From: Rutstroemia sp. NJR-2017a BVV2
Taxonomy: Eukaryota > Ascomycota > Leotiomycetes > Helotiales > Rutstroemiaceae
NCBI GenBank assembly: GCA_002946415.1
Contig: NJPS01000011.1
Location: 248,001-312,000 of the forward strand
Direction of reading: 5' to 3'
Length of the DNA stretch: 64,000 nt
The notes beneath the pieces are model-generated. The model saw nothing but the letters and a program-made list of their open reading frames with translations. It was not told the DNA's origin and did not search any database. Below are positions 19,435-34,596 of the stretch, one piece after another (the stretch's first letter is position 1; the number at the start of each line of letters is the position of its first letter). The position numbers were made by a program, and so were the translations under genes.

Positions 19435-22400
19435 TCAACTACTTCCCACCACCTCACCAAACCACTGCCTCAGAACACCCGCAAGAACGCCTGGTAACTC
19501 TCCTACATCCCCTACGACAACATAATATCTGAACGGGAATGTGTCCAGATATCTCTCAATCTTCACTTCACTTCTTCCCGTCATTTCATTCTTTACAAAC
19601 TTGGCCTCCTTCAAATCTAGTACACTTTCTCCCTTCTTCTTCGTCCTAACATCATCCACAATCACAAATACCATAAGAATCCTCTCCTCCTCTGCTTCCC
19701 TTAATAACCTTCTAATCGGGTCATGTTCCGAAGAGCTACACACGCCGTCTGAAATGACGAGACCTATCTGCCAAAGATCCGCTGGCGACGATGAAGCTTT
19801 TTGTCTCGCTGTACGGAAGAGATCGATACTTTCGCGAACAAGTCTAGTGATATCGGTTCTTGGCTGCTCGAACCCAAAGTTTTCAAATACAGCTGGGCCT
19901 GACTCGGAACTAAATGGCATGTCGAATTCATGCGCAACCTTGACATTCTCTCCGAACCCGACGACACAGATCTCTCCAACCTCAAGCATTGCCAAAGATC
20001 GAGAGATCATGACTAATGTCTCCATGGCGAGACTTCCAGATCCTGATTCTCCCATAGACTTGGAATCATCGACTGCCAGCATAATCTGATATGATCGTTT
20101 GGATGGAATACTGCGACGCATCCAGATTTTGTCGCGCTTGAATGAAGAAGCGATGTAAGGTATAATACGTTTGATGTTGAGTCTTTTGCCGGTACGGAAA
20201 TCGCCTCGCATCTTGGTCGCCAGTGTGGGAGCGAGAATCAGGCGAAGTTGCTCTGTAAGTGAAAGAGATAAAGGACGTGTAAGGGATTCGTAGTGGGTCC
20301 ATTGAGCTCGAGCGTCGGCTGCCGATCGCATGGATACGGTGGAGGTAGGATCAAGATGAGTTTTGTCAAGCTTCATGTCAACTTCTTCGACGTCAGATTC
20401 TAGGTCTGCATCGACTTGGGCGTGAGTGTTGTCCATATCTTCATCCATATCGGTCTTGGCTTGATGGATAGAAGCGCCTGCTCGGCCTTCATACGCGTTC
20501 GAATTTTCTTGTGGCTCTGGAGAATCTTCGAGATCCATGACATTGTCTTTCTCATTGGTGCCATCTTCAACTTCATCAGGCTGGAATGTCTCCGGCATGT
20601 CTTGAGTTTCAGCGTCGACAGCCATGGACTCGTCAAGGGTATGAGCTTGTTCCTCCGTGGCAGTTCCCAAGGCCTGAGTATCGGCTTCGGCATCATCATC
20701 CTGCAAATGCTGAAATTCTTTGCTTTCTTTGCTTAAGTCGGCATTTTGATCTTGGTTTGGTTCTTTCTGCTCGGCTGGCTCCCTAATCTGAGTCTGCTGA
20801 CGGTGCCACTTCTCTAGTGCGTCCCCAAGTTTCTTGAATGGCTGAGCGTCAGAACTATTTTGGGTATCATCCTGAGCATCTTGGGGAGCGTCACCGGCTG
20901 CTTGTCGGCCTTTCTCTCCATCTTCCGCTGCTGATTGCTTGTTATCAGACGATTCTCCACCTTGACCGCCATCGTCTCGTTGTGCCTTGCTATTGGAATC
21001 GGTGTTCTTGTCTGCTTCATTTTCGTCTTGATCTTCTCCAACACCTTGAACATCGCTCGGAACCGCATTGTCAGTATCGGCGGTTGCTTCGTCATTTTGA
21101 TCACGAAGTAGACCCTGGTCTTCGGTCTCGGGCTCATCCATTTCTGCTTCAGCACTCTCGCCCGCCTCCTCCGTCTTGTCCCCCTCCTCATTTGGGTCCT
21201 CATTTTGCTCTTCATCCAAGTCAACAATGTCCATTTCATCTTCCATGTTTTGATCTTCCTGACCATCCGCGTTCTCCGCGTCAGACTGCTCCTTCCCATC
21301 ATTCGCAACCTCATCGCTTTCTTTTGCTTCCTCTTCCATGTCCGGCAAATCATCCATTCCGTCAACGCTGCCCTCGCTACCATCGCTTCCCTCTTCCTCT
21401 TCACCATCCAATTGCATATTTTCGGGCAAATCTAAAGTCTCCCCTTCATCTGCATGAGGATCATGCTTCTCGACATCATCCTGTTGTTGAACTTCCTCAC
21501 TTTGCTCGGCACCAGCCATCTCCTCCTCGTTTTCTTCACCATCCTCTCCCTCCCCGCCTTCCTTGTCGTTTTCTTGAGCAGCCACCTGTTCATCTTTGCT
21601 AGCCTTGCCTTTCGAATCGTCCCCTTCCTGGTCCTTCTCCGCTTTTTCATTGTCCCCGTCCCACATCTTTTCATCAACGGCAGTTGGATCCAAATCATCT
21701 ACATCACCAGCCTCTTCATCCATTTCATCTCCATCCTTTTCCTCGTCACCCGACCCATCTTCATCATCACCCTTCTCTTCGGCGTCTCCCATCTCTCCCT
21801 CCATTTCACCATCGGCCATATCAACCGCATCCTCTTCATCCTCGATGTCGCCCTTTTCATTTTTATTCGGCTCCTGAGCTAACTCGTCCAGGTCTTCGTC
21901 GTCCTGAATGTCCTTACTGATATCTTCAGCGCCCTCACCATCTCCAAGCCCGGTACCGCCTTCGAGCTTCTCAGTCTTGCCATCTTGTGCATCTGACTTT
22001 TCTGAAGGAGTACAAAATCCTTGCGATGCAATCTGGGTGAAAGTCTTTGCAAGAATGTATGATGTCTTGCAGGTAGAGCGGTGTAGGTCAGCATATCGAG
22101 AAATGCTGATTTTCAAGGTGTTGTGGTACTGTTGAATGATCGGTAGTGCGACAGCAAATAAGGCACCAGCACTCTTGCTTGTTTGAGAGTCCGTGAGATC
22201 TAGGTGTCTAAGCACATCGAACGCCTGTGTAAGCTGTCCCATAATATTATTGCAGTGCAACGCCTTGATGCTGGTGCCAAGAATGGTGTCGCTTTTCATC
22301 AACCACCCCTGATCTTCAGTTGAAGTGGGGATGTCTGCAAGTGACTTTTGATACTTCTCGGTGGCAGCTAAAATGGAATTGCAAACTGTGGACAGTTTCT

Positions 22401-25400
22401 GGTCGAGTTCTGGAATGGTAACACTGAAAGATAGCTCCGATACCGAAGAATTGATGGTCGTCCAAGGTAGAATTTGACTTAGAATAAAATCCAAATCTTG
22501 GCGTTGCTCGATAAGTTTCGACACCTCTACGGAAAGATGCTCAGTTGCGTCATGAATCGCCCGTTCAAGTTCTTGCCGCTCCGACGATGTGATGCCAGGT
22601 GGTAGATTAGGCATTGCCTTCCACTGCGCTGCAAGATCAGCAAAAATGTCTTGCCACGATGAGAGACTGTCACATATGTCTTTAGCGTCTTGCTTGCCAA
22701 GTCTTGCATGTACGCTAATTAACTCTTTACCAGCACCCAGTATGCTAGGTACCCATAGTAAAATTTTGTCGTGGTTAGAAACGAGACTCGAATTGCCAAT
22801 CTCGTAAGCTGCTGGACACCATAGCGCTTTTCCCATGTCAAGCACGCTTGCAAATTTTATGCTATGGGTAGTCATATCAGATAGCATGTTGCGTTGACTG
22901 AGCAAGAGCTGTAGAAGTCCTTCCAAGAATCCAGTACTTCGAGCCACTTCAGCCCCACTCAGATCTTCGGAGTGTTGTCTTGAGGCTTCTCTCGCTCGCG
23001 ACGCCATCTCTACAGCCTTATGGAAATAATACTCAAGATCAGTAGAGTCCTCTACAGTGAGAAATTCTGTGTTGGCAAGCACTACTGAGAGTGATTCTTG
23101 CTTAGAGAGCGCGTTGACACCTAAATTATATTTGATTCCCATCTGGCGAAGCTCTTTTAACGTGTCTGCGAATAGTTTTCTTTTTCGGGACTTGAGATGT
23201 TTTACTGTATCCTTGTTATCCTCTGTAAGCACCGAGGGCGTAGCCTTCTGTAATTCGGCAGAAGAGCTAATGATGTTTTCGAGGAATGATTCTAGATAGT
23301 TGGGTCCTTCGATGGCCTCAACAGGTAGCTGACTCATGTCGGCCATCATGTTGACTGTTTGCGAAACATTGATGAATCTTTTAGGCTTCTTCGACCAGTT
23401 TGGCACAGTGGATGCACACAAGGCCAGAGCTGACTGGTCTACCACAGGTATGTGTATCATCGCATTGAGCCTCACCCCCTCGTTCTGCGGTGTGGTGTCA
23501 TCCGGAAGGCCTTGCTTGACTATGTTGTCCATCGGCTGGCCAAGAAGAGCTCGATACTTCCTAACGATCTTGAAGAGCTTGTGATGAGATCTTTTGGCAC
23601 TATCGCGCAGCGCAACAATGTTTGTGTCCTTCCAGCTTGCAAGAAGTAGCACATCACGCATGGCTTTCTCCAATGAAATACGGCCCTTCTTCATGCTTTC
23701 CTGAACTGGTTTTTCATATCGTGAGTACAGTGCAATGAAATTTGCCAGAGCTCCAGAAATGATAGACATGGTGGGATAGTCTAATTGAAGGAGTCGCAGG
23801 TGTTTCTCTAACTGCTTCAGCAATTGCAGCCGCTGCAAGTATTGTCCGACTATGGCAGTCGAGAAATATGATTCAAGATCCTGAAGAAGTTTCTGCGCAT
23901 AAGACTTGAGTTCGTCCACTGATTCAGACATTGAAAGTGGCGCCGCGATAACCACCTGGTATGCCACAAACCACCAGGACCTAGCGTCATCGTCGCATTT
24001 CTTGTTCTCCATATCAAAGAGCCTTGACCAAGTCGTTAATTCGAGACGTCGCCAGCTTACAATGGTACTGGTAAGTTTATCGTAAAGCGCAAGGGCGGAA
24101 TTGGCACGGCTTGCCCACCCGCCAAACTGCCATTCATGCATAAAACCATGAACCTTCTCGACTTTTGTAATAATCTTTGCTAGTGGTTCGTTATGTCGGA
24201 ATTGAAGAAGTTCTCGGCAAGAAGTCATCACATCCTCCAAGGGTTGCATATGTCCGATTTCATCTACGGCTTGAAGCTCTTTAAAGCGTGCTTGAATTTG
24301 GTGAATTAAACTGACCAACGCGCGACTCTCCAGAAGGTTAGCATCAGTGTAGAAATTGTAGTCATCTGGAACTGTCGTGCTAGAACTCAAAGCTTCAATC
24401 TCGTCGCTGAGCAATAGAAGCGACCCAGAGAGGAAATTTCTGGTGGTTGTCCGATCTCCTGAGCTCACATCGTAGCTATTCGATTTTCCGACACTAGCCG
24501 ACATAAACCTAATTAGAGACAGGATGCTTTCCGATGGATTTAGACGTCTCAAAAATATATCTCCATGCACACGGGCAAGATGGAGGGCGGCAGTTCGTGT
24601 GGTGTTTGGCGAAATTTTGCTATTCAACGTGGTATGCTCCTCATCATCGTAGGATGGGAAAAGCTCGTTAAATTGCTCTTGGTCAAACTCATCTTCATCT
24701 TCAGCACTTCCACGGAATCGATACAATCCAGACTTAGATTCAGCTTCCATGCGGTCAGACTCCAACTTTTTGGTCCATTGCTCGTAACAGGAATGAATTG
24801 TTTCGAAGAGATTTTGTCTCTGCTGGGCATTAAATGATTCTAGTGTCTCGATTGAGGCCGTGGTCGACACCAATTTCAAGTATTCAATCGGTTGAGCAGT
24901 GAAAAGAGTCCTGTCATCAATCTTTCGCTCGCCCCCAAGAAATGGTGTCGCTTTGCTTAAAGCTACTATTGTCGCGTGACTGGCCACGCCAGAAGTAGGA
25001 ACTAGCATTGCCATGTGGAGTCCAATCTGTAAGCAGCGAAGCATACTTATGACAGGCATTGTCAAGTCTCTATATGCTTGGAATCGTTCAGAAAGACGTC
25101 TGATGATTTGAGCCAGATTATTTTGGATAAGCTTCACTTCTTCCAGAATGCTCCCGTCGCCAGTGACAAAATACTTATGGATGTCTGATGTAATAGTGGA
25201 TGAGATGAGAACAACATTCAAGAGGTTTTTGAATTCTCCTTGGAGCTTGTTCAGTTCCGACACTTCTGGGCGATATATTTCTTGCAATGCTTGTGGAGGA
25301 TCGCCGATTCCCATGATCTCTGCTTCGATTATCTGGCAACGCAAGTTAGATTCTTGATTAGAAAATATGCGCTCAAAGGTGCGCAAGGCTTCCAGTCTGG

Positions 25401-28400
25401 CGTGCAGCTCGCTAATCAATTCTCCGTGTCTTTGGCGTTCGAGACGCTGTCTCTTGTCCGGGTCGAAGGCCTTGTCAGGAACGTATAGTCTAATGCATCC
25501 AATGGCAAAGTGGACCCAAGACAGGGCCGAGTATTGAAGGCTAGAGCTTGGATGAGCTTTCCCAGCAAGATTTGCGAGAAAAGAGTTGTCAAATTCACCA
25601 TTGCTATCGCCTTCAAGATGTGGCCATGTGTCGCCACATTTTGTTCGGGCAGCTAGGACGCATTCATAGAAGTTCTCCATGGTGACTTTATCGAAATCAA
25701 TCTGCGAGGTAAGCGCTTCGAGTCTGTTCCTATAGCTATTTCTACGGTCATATTCATGTGTGTCGATGATTCCATCGATAAGAGTCATCAATATTTGACC
25801 AAGATCCTTGATCGGATCGCGTGAGATGCTTTCAGTGGACTTCGACACTCTTTCCGCGAGTATGGGCAACTCATATTCAAGTAGTCTGAGAGATTTGAGA
25901 TCAACCTCAGCGATAATATTGATCTGATGCAGAATATCTATCGCAAATTTGTCTGTGATAGCTTGAGCTCCCTGATCGGGACTCCATAAACAATCCACGT
26001 TCTGCAGCAGCCATGAAGTTGGACTGCATATACTCGATCGCATTTGGGAAGCGGAAGGATAGTTAGCAAGAACGACAGTATCAGTATCGACCGTCTCGAA
26101 AGCTTTTTGGCCAAGCCTCATTGATTTCAGGACCGTGAACTGTCTGAGGGCTTCGAACTGTTTCTGGAAGAACGGAATAGCATTAGACTCGTCTTCGGCG
26201 ATGGAATTCTTTAGATTATCGAGTTCGGTTTTCAAGGTTGCCACCAAAGTATCACCATCAACGCTTGAAGAGAGGACAAGGTGATATGCTTTGACGAGGG
26301 ATATCATAACGCCACCAATTTCAGTGGCCGAGATCGTAGCATTCCATTTCAGAGAATCGAATTGCACAGCTAAACTTTCCAGCTCCTCGATGACTTGCAT
26401 AACCTCGAAACTAGGTGTCACTATTGGTCGAAATTGCTTCCAGAGCACTTCCATGCTGAGCCCTGTGGTCAACTTAAATCCTGAAGCAAAAGAAGTGAGC
26501 AGACTTGAATTGAAATCATTAATGATCGAGTTATGTTCGTCATCCCATGGATTTTGAGAGGATAACTTGGCGACCATTGCAGATCCAATCGATAAGTGCG
26601 CCTGAAATGTCTCTTCGAAACAGTGATTGGTGACAAGATCGAAGGTGTTCAACCAGTAGCGCATTAAACATGAAACAATTTCTTTCCGGATCTAGTAAAA
26701 GGAATGTTAGGCAAGGGCATGTTTCCATAGGAGTTTACAGTAACTTACCTCCCAATGATCTAGGTGGTTTATGGAAGAATTTATGTAGGTGTTGATCAAC
26801 CCAAGCGTATGCAGTAAAAATCCCGAGACCCTAACCGTTGAGTCGGATGAAACTGAAGCTACCCGATCACTGACAATGGATCGCTGAAGGCGATTCATTT
26901 GAGACGGCTTCAAGCCATTGACCGCCGTTTCTTGTTGTTGATGAGCTTCCATAGCCGCAGCGATCTGAAGTTTGAATTCTAGACATGCCGCCAGCCAATA
27001 AACTTGCGCTGGGCTAGTTGAGGATTGCAGTAATGGGACTAATGGCGTATTTTGCAGAGGATGAATGATCTACATATTTTATTCGTGCTATCAGTACATT
27101 TTCTACTTATAAGGACTGCACGGTCACTAACCTGTGCGTCACCGAAGGCCCTTGGTAACAAGGTCTTCTCCGCGGCACCGTTTATCATATCCCCAAATGC
27201 TTGTCTGAAATGTAGGTAGTCTTCCGCCTGGAATACCTGGCTGTACTGTCGGGACATTCGTGTAAAACTTGTAGCAAAATCTGTGTCTTGACTCCAATCC
27301 CGAGCCACTGTTTCGCAAAACCTTGAAAGTAGAGGTAAATCAGACCACGATAAATTATCGAGTGCTATGCTGAGAACATGGTTTTGCAGGCTCAATGAGC
27401 GACCTCCTCGAGCTAGAACCTTCGTCACTTGCCGATATCTCTGAAGGGATGCTTCGGGTTGAGTGAAAGAGTCATAATTCCTGGCATCAAGGTGTGTATT
27501 ATCCAAAGGAGGCTCCACGTATATTTCTACGGCACGATTTCGCATCGCCCGAGACAGCTCTCCGAAACGAGGATCCATCGTCAAAAAGATTCTGAAATCA
27601 GGATGTGGCTTGATAACCTTAGGTTCTCCGTCCGGTCCACAATGTTCATTGATACTAAGAAATCCGTTCGGCTCGAGGAGTGAATTCAATCTGTCAAGCA
27701 CAGATGCACTACAAAGATTAGCATTGTCCAGCACCAGCCACTTTCCTTGCTCAAGGGCTTTGATCAGCACCCCATCTACCCATTCGAAGCGTGCATTCTC
27801 GAGTGCCATTGGACGCCCAGCTAAAGTCTCACACGTTGAGGCGAGGTCGCCAAATTCTGGCATTGAAGTAATTTGCTGGAGAGACCGAAGATGCCTCGCT
27901 AATGTCAGAAACAACGCTGATGAGATCTTCTCGTCTTTTCCTAGTATTCCCAATAGCTCAATTGCATCTTCAGGGACATGTTCGGGTAAAACATTTAATA
28001 CACGAGTTCGTAAGAAAGCAACGAGCTCCTGAAGGAAGGCACTTGCAGAACGTTGGGGATCCACCTGCTCAAATCCGCCGACAAGGTCCATCGTATCAAT
28101 ATCTGCATTCAGCGGGAATATTGTAAGAGTCTTTCCACTCGCAGCAGCGACATGTTCAAGAATTGTGGACTTTCCTGAACCAGATGGCCCCACCAGAATG
28201 CAAGGAAGATTCTGTTGTATGCACATCATGACAGACTCGACCTCTGGAAGACGATTGATGATGTTAACAGTAGGAAATTTTGAGCTCTGCAAATGCTTGT
28301 CTCTTTCCATATACGCTATCCCTACCTGATAAGCTCTCGAACTCATATTGTGGAAGAAATGACGGAATGGGACGCTGACACCGAATATATCCAAGAATAT

Positions 28401-31400
28401 CGCATCAAGCTCTTCCCGATCCTTTGTAGTTCTGAACCGCTGTCGGAATACCAAGTTCAAATAGTCAGAAGGTTCTCTTCCATGAAGAAATGGTGCTTTT
28501 GAATTTAGCAAGTGTAACCATCGGAGAATGTCTCTCAAGTTGAACTCCCAAGGACCGCCTTGAGATCCAAACTTGCGTCTATGCACGATCTCCTGTTCAA
28601 GCCTTGAAACGAAATTGATAATGGTTGTGATCATCTCATGATTCATTGTTGGGAAATTATGCTGGCAGATTAGCTTGAGGTCATCGTCTCTAAAAACGTC
28701 AGCATAAACGACAGTAAACCGATTTACGAAAGAACTTGGGAGACCCTTTCTCCCACCACCTTGATGATGAGGGTTCTGCGCTGCAAAAACGCAAAAGTCG
28801 GGATGTCTTTTGAAGGTTTGATCTAACTCCGAGATGTATACCTCTCCACGATGATCAAGGCAGGCATTCAAACCTTCGAGGACGGATTGAGATGCGAGGT
28901 TCATTTCGTCAAGAAGCACCCACTCTCCTCGCTGCATAGCCTGAAGGAATGGAGCGTCCCGCCAAGCAAAGTGGCCTGCTTCTGCACCTTCAACTGGAAC
29001 ATCTGAGCCAAAAAGATCCATCAGATCAGTTTGCTCCGAGAGATTAATGCGAGTCAAAGGTCGATTAGTTGCACGCGCAAGAGCAGCAATCAATGTGGTC
29101 TTGCCAACACCGGGGCTACCTTCTATTAGAATTGGCTTCTGCACCTGCAGTGCACGGAGAACCCTCATGGCATTCATCTTTGTCGTCGGAGCATCAAAAG
29201 CAAAACCAGGATCACTACTTGCTCCATTTAGTTTCGGGATACTGAAGTCACCAATGGCGAGCTGGGATCCCTGGTCCTTGATGTCTACTGATGCAAAGTA
29301 TATGGAGGTAGCGTCATGATTTAAGATAGATCCTAGCTTCTCCAGGCACTTTGCACGTTCTTCATGGATAGTCTCCGGACTAAGTGCCAGAAGTGCCGCG
29401 GGATTCGCGCCTAGAGTATCGATGTAAACCATAGCCGCACCCTGAATGATGGCATAATACGGGTCACCGCCGGTGCATCCGTTCATAAACTTGATCCATG
29501 CCAGGATATCACGAACCGAGATTGACGTCGAAGATGAAGACCGATATGTTTCCCCAAACCACTCCGCGAACTGGACAATAGAATCTGAGAAATGCCTTAG
29601 GCTAGGACTAAGTTTGGCTTCCACTATATGAATCACGTCGTCATGATCCGATAATGCTGGTACCCAGATTTCGGTGAAACGGTTTCGTAACGCGGGTGAT
29701 AATTCTCGCTTTCCGTAGTCGCCTCCAGGGTTCATAGTTGCGAAAAATTGGAAGCCATCAGCAGCTGTTACAAACGAGTTATCGATACCTTTCTCTGCGA
29801 GTAGAATTGTTCTGTGAGACTCGAGAACTGAATTGAGTCTTTCTAAAACAGAGTCATCCGCGAGTGATATTTCATCGAGCAAGAAAAACTGCCCTTCCTT
29901 CATGGCCTGAACGAGACTGCCGTCAGACCATTCGAATAATGCCTTTGCCTTGACCAGGTTGGTATCGATACGGGAACGTAGATCGTTCGGTATCTCAGCT
30001 ACATCTTCTTTTGGCAATGAAAGGTATGCTGATATCAAGGACTCAACACTCTCGGAAGTGTACTGTTCCTTAACGAGATCGCTCAGCGCTTGAAGAAGGT
30101 CTTCTCTCAGTTGATCTAAAATGGCAGCACGGTTGCGCACCGGTCTTTGCGCACCAATGAGGTCCCCTGTCTCAGTGTTCTGGTGCGCATTGACGATGTG
30201 CAGCTCCTTCTTAAATGCCTCAGCGAGCATCTGGCATACAGTTGTCTTGCCACATCCTGTCTCACCAACAAGAAGTACAGGCTCATTATTGCGAAGAGCA
30301 TGCGCCACAAGCACATAAAGCCGCCTCATAGCCTGAGTCCAAACTACACCTTGCGCGTTTGTGGTTGAATCGTAGGCCCTTATTTCGGAAAGGTTGCTAC
30401 TGTATAGCTCACCTACATCGACCTTCACTTTCATCACTTTCTCTATGATGTCCTTGACAGCTGCTCTTTCTTCTACATTGCGTACGCGTTCAGCTAGAAG
30501 CATGTACCCGTTGGCAGCAAGTTGTTCCCTATTGTCAGCATCCCTAAGAGCCCATCGAAACAGATCTCGCAAGGTCGCAAAACTATCCTTCTGCTCGAAA
30601 AGGCGTGTTGATTGACGAAGTCGTGAAAGCTCCTTGTAAACGGCGACAATTCGACGACAATCAGAAGGCGCAACTTTTTGACTTCTTTTTTCTAGAATGA
30701 AATCAAGCTCATCTTCGGGAATATCATCAAAATGAAGTTCTAAGAAACGATTTCTGAAAGCTCGAGACAATGTTTTCCGTCCTCCATATAGCCCTGCGGG
30801 GTTTTGGGTAGCGAAGAGCATGAAATTGTCGTGTGGACGAACAACTTCCTGGGTTTCCGGAATGAGTAACTCGCGATTGTCATCGAGAAGACGATTGAGT
30901 GCTTCCAAGACATCGGTAGGTGCCAAGTTGAGTTCATCAAGAACAATCCAATGTCCCTGGCGAAGGGCTTGCACAAGCAGACCTTCTTGAAAATGGAGTC
31001 GCCCGTTGGAGTCTGATACGTATGTGCCTAGATATTCCTGTAGATCGGTGTGCTCGTGATTGTTGATTCGAACAAACTTGTTGCCACTGAATTTGGCTAG
31101 GTATTCGATCATGCTTGTCTTTCCAGAAGAAGTCGGACCTTGAATCAAAACAGGAAATCGTCTCGTTGAGGTGGCACGGACAAGGTTGAGCATATTGCGT
31201 TCAACGAATGGCGTGATGATATAATGCGGTTGTTCTTGTGGAGGCTCAAAACCTTGTAGCATCCAATATTGTCTGTCCCTTTTCTTATTCAAAAACCGTA
31301 CGTATTGCTTGCCGTCCTCCGGATGCCTAGGCGTCTGAGCCAAAAGTGCTTGTGGATTTCCGTGGCTATCCAACAGGTGATGCTCGATCAATGGCATAAG

Positions 31401-34385
31401 CATAGTCTCCGACTCACGATCTAAAAGGGTAAGGAAACCCATAGCAAACCCTTCATAAAGTGCTCTGCGCAGACCGTAGGAAGGTGCTATTTCAGTAACA
31501 TACGAGAGAACACGGGTCAACGTACGTAAACTGAAGTGGGGTACTTCATTCGCACCATCAACTAGACGTTTCTCGTCAGCCAGACGCTTTGTATTCATAT
31601 ACAAGCGTGCCACATCGTGTGCAGCGCGGTCGTCGTTACTACTGGTACCCTTAAGGTATGCTTTTATGACAGCCAGAAGATCATCCAGATTCCGATCAGG
31701 GCTTTGCACATACAGTTCGGTGAATCTTGAACGTAGACCCATTGGAAGATCCCGCTTGCCTACATCGGTAGCCGGATTCATGGCTCCAAAGATGCGGAAG
31801 TCTGGATGTGCCTGAATCCTTTCGATTTCGCCAGTCTCGGACAGCAGAATTGAAGGCGAACCAGTTCCACCATGTAGCAAGTCGGCGATACTCTCTAGCG
31901 TGTCGGGCGAAGCTAGATTGATTTCATCTAACAACACCCATTCTCCGTTGCGGGCCGCCTTGACGATGTTGCCTTCAATGAATGTGAAAGCAAAGCCCTT
32001 CGATCCAGCCGATAGTTGCATATCAAATTGATCTAGACTCTGCGAGAACCTTGACCATCGAGGCTTGAGTTTTAGTAAGGAGTCCAGCCTCGATTCAGTT
32101 TTACGTCTCTTAGTCGGTTGTTCAGATATCGTTCGGGCGCTTGCCTCTTCCTTCTTGGATAATTCCGAAACAATTTTCTCAAACATCTTCGGTGCTTCGC
32201 GCCATAATTTTGATGCTTTGGTCCATTGGCTTTTCGCGATGCATTTAGAGAGTTGATCGATATATTTCTGGTTTTTAGAAACAGATATACCAGTTGAATT
32301 GAACAGATCATCAAATTCATCCTTGAGAGGTATGGCAAGACTTCTGACATTTACCGGCTTGAAACCTCCTAGAAGATCACCAACTTCACTTTGCTGCGAC
32401 AAATTGACTGCGGTCAGCTTGAAGCCCAATGAATCAGCAAGTTGTTGCACTACTGTGGTTTTGCCAATACCGGTCTCCCCAACAAGCAGCACGGGCTCTG
32501 CCATGGAAACAGCCACGCCAACTTGCTCCAGCAGCCTTTTAGCATGTGTAGTATTAGCAAAGGGACGTCGTCTTTGGTTGGGTTTGGCTACACGGCTAGC
32601 TCGTCGCTTAGGCAACCGCACTCTGCCAATTACCAATTCATTCTCGCCATCGTCATAACGAGGAATATGAGCCGTGAGGAAGTGCTCCATGCTTTGTGGA
32701 TCGACGTGCATCTCCTCAGCAATTGCGGAAACAATGGATCTTCGGGTCTCCTCGGTCTGTAAACTCCCAGCGAAGCAATCAGTAGCCTCCAGAAACATTT
32801 CATATCTAGTGCTCTCGGTTATGGGCTCTGCACCAGTCTTGGAGCCAGATATGGACAAAACATTGGCAAGTCTTCGACACCATTTTAGAAGATCGCGTGG
32901 GCTTATTGGACGACCAAGAGACGCGCGGCTTCTCGAGGTGAAGGATGGCTTTGTAGACAACGCATAAAGGCGGTCATAGACGTTAATAATACCAGGCAGA
33001 AATTGTTCAAGGATAGGATAAGTCCCGCTGATGATTTCACGAAACTCGTCTTGAGGAGGCATTTTGATCTGTACCCGCTGCCACAGGCGTGTGCCAAGCA
33101 TGTGTAGTGCCGGAGGTATTTCTTGCCCGTTTATGTTGAGAGAGGTGCGGATTGTCGCAATAAGTTTGAAGCCTGCTTTTGCTGTCACTGTTTCACCTCT
33201 GCTAGGTATAAGAAGCTCCTGGCGCTCAATGAGTGGCAGCAAGACACTGAGAACCTCGTTAGGTGCGCGGTCTAGATCTTCAATGAAAACCCATCGACCT
33301 TCTTTGACCGCCGTGGTCAAAACACCTGGCCTCCACGTAAATGATCCAGGCACAGATCCTGTCGCATACATTCCAACAAGCATCTTTGCATCTGTCTGCT
33401 CGTTAAGGTGAAGTGTCACCATGTTCGAATCCATACCTAGTTCACGAGCAAAATCGTTGACCAGGGAAGTCTTTCCTGAACCGGCCAAACCGTGAAGCAG
33501 AATTGGGGCCGACGAAAGAAGAGCTTTCGCAAAGTTTGTTTGATTGTGAGAAGTAGTTGCGGTATTTATGAGGCTGGAAGGACGGGTAGGATAGCTATGC
33601 GGCCGAGGAAGTAACACACTTGAATACTGCGCCACAAGGGGTGAGAGCGTCTGAGAGAATAATGGAAATATCCCGACTTCTTCTTTGTTTTTGAGAGCAC
33701 AAGCAGCGTCTTCCAGCCGCTTCTCTTCAAAAATGCTAAGAAATCCAAAGTCAACCAGCTTTCCATCAAAATCCCCCATAACCGCATCTCCCTGTCCCAC
33801 ATATTTTGATATTAGTGCTTCCAATTTTTCATCGGAGGCAAGCTGCAGCTGAACAAAAATTCTGGCAGCTAGGTATCGAACGGGTGGGCTTGAATGCCGT
33901 AGAAGTTGCTGGACTTGAGATCCGGATACCAACTCAGAATAGGCGTGTTTATCGAAGTTCAAGAGACGCCAGACCGCCAACAGAATGCGCTGAAGTGAGA
34001 GATCTGCTTCTCCATCATTATCCCCACCAATGTTTATTCCTAGAGATATAATATGCGCAGTCGTGCTGTTCGTATTCTGGCCAAGGTATTTATCGAGGAA
34101 AATGGTGAGGTGAGGCGCAAGAGGTATAACTCGCGAAAAAGCCTCGATTATGCCGTTTCTTTGACCATTAGGAACAGAAATCCACCTTGCTGCGGAGTCT
34201 GCGATTAATTGAGGATATTGCAAGGACAAATGGAGAGTCAATTTCGGGTTAAGTGAAGAGACTGCGAGGGTATCGAGGAAGTGAGGAGACTGTTGGAGGC
34301 GGACAATCTCGAGAATTTCTGCTGGAAGATCTGTATGCGCCTCGGAATTCCTCTGCGCCACCTCAGTTTGTGAAACAGACTCCAT
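19435..34385 (-). CDS. MDN1: Midasin, giant AAA+ ATPase of 60S ribosome maturation
   Basis: Three exons, 34385-27132, 27069-26749 and 26691-19435, with phase-0 introns of 62 and 57 bp, give about 4,943 aa (yeast Mdn1/Rea1: 4,910). The start is ATG 34385 (MESVSQTEVAQRN). Six AAA domains are marked by Walker A motifs: GLAGSGKTS (~res 300), GETGIGKTT (~637), GPTSSGKTS (~1085), GETGCGKTT (~1373), GSPGVGKTT (~1758) and GPSGSGKST (~2067). Each has a downstream Walker B-type LLDEINLAS/VLDELNLAP motif. A long helical linker spans residues ~2200-4080. An Asp/Glu-rich segment (~4100-4620) precedes the MIDAS domain, whose metal site VDDSKSMGESG (DxSxS) lies near residue 4735. Family knowledge: midasin pulls Rsa4 and Ytm1 off pre-60S particles in the nucleolus and nucleoplasm. 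No damage is visible over 15 kb. Confidence 0.97.
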
Positions 34386-34596
34386 TGTGTCGCGAGGAGA
34401 ATGGTCGAATTCAATGTTGTCGTTTACTTGCCTCAAGATCTGTAAACTTTTTCCTAGATATCTCGAACTTTTTTTTGGTGGAGCCGAAGTTTTACCGATA
34501 CGCTAAAAGTTTAGCTCCAGAAGAAAGTCTAAGTTTCAAAGTCCTTCAACACCTTTTGAGGATAGCAATATCAACTCAACGCTCACATTACGAAGA
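34386..34596. promoter_or_regulatory. Compact bidirectional promoter of MDN1 and the mitochondrial bL12m gene
   Basis: Only 211 bp separate the start codons of a cytosolic-ribosome assembly factor and a mitochondrial ribosomal protein. A T8 tract lies near 34470. I see no AAAAATTT-type element here, unlike the NOC3/NIP7 promoter. Confidence 0.45.

Noticed and set aside
20838..21882. Long plus-strand open frames (up to 254 codons) inside MDN1
   Set aside because: They are antisense to the Asp/Glu-rich midasin linker. GAR/GAY-rich codons read backwards give stop-free Leu/Pro/Ser/His-rich frames without motifs.
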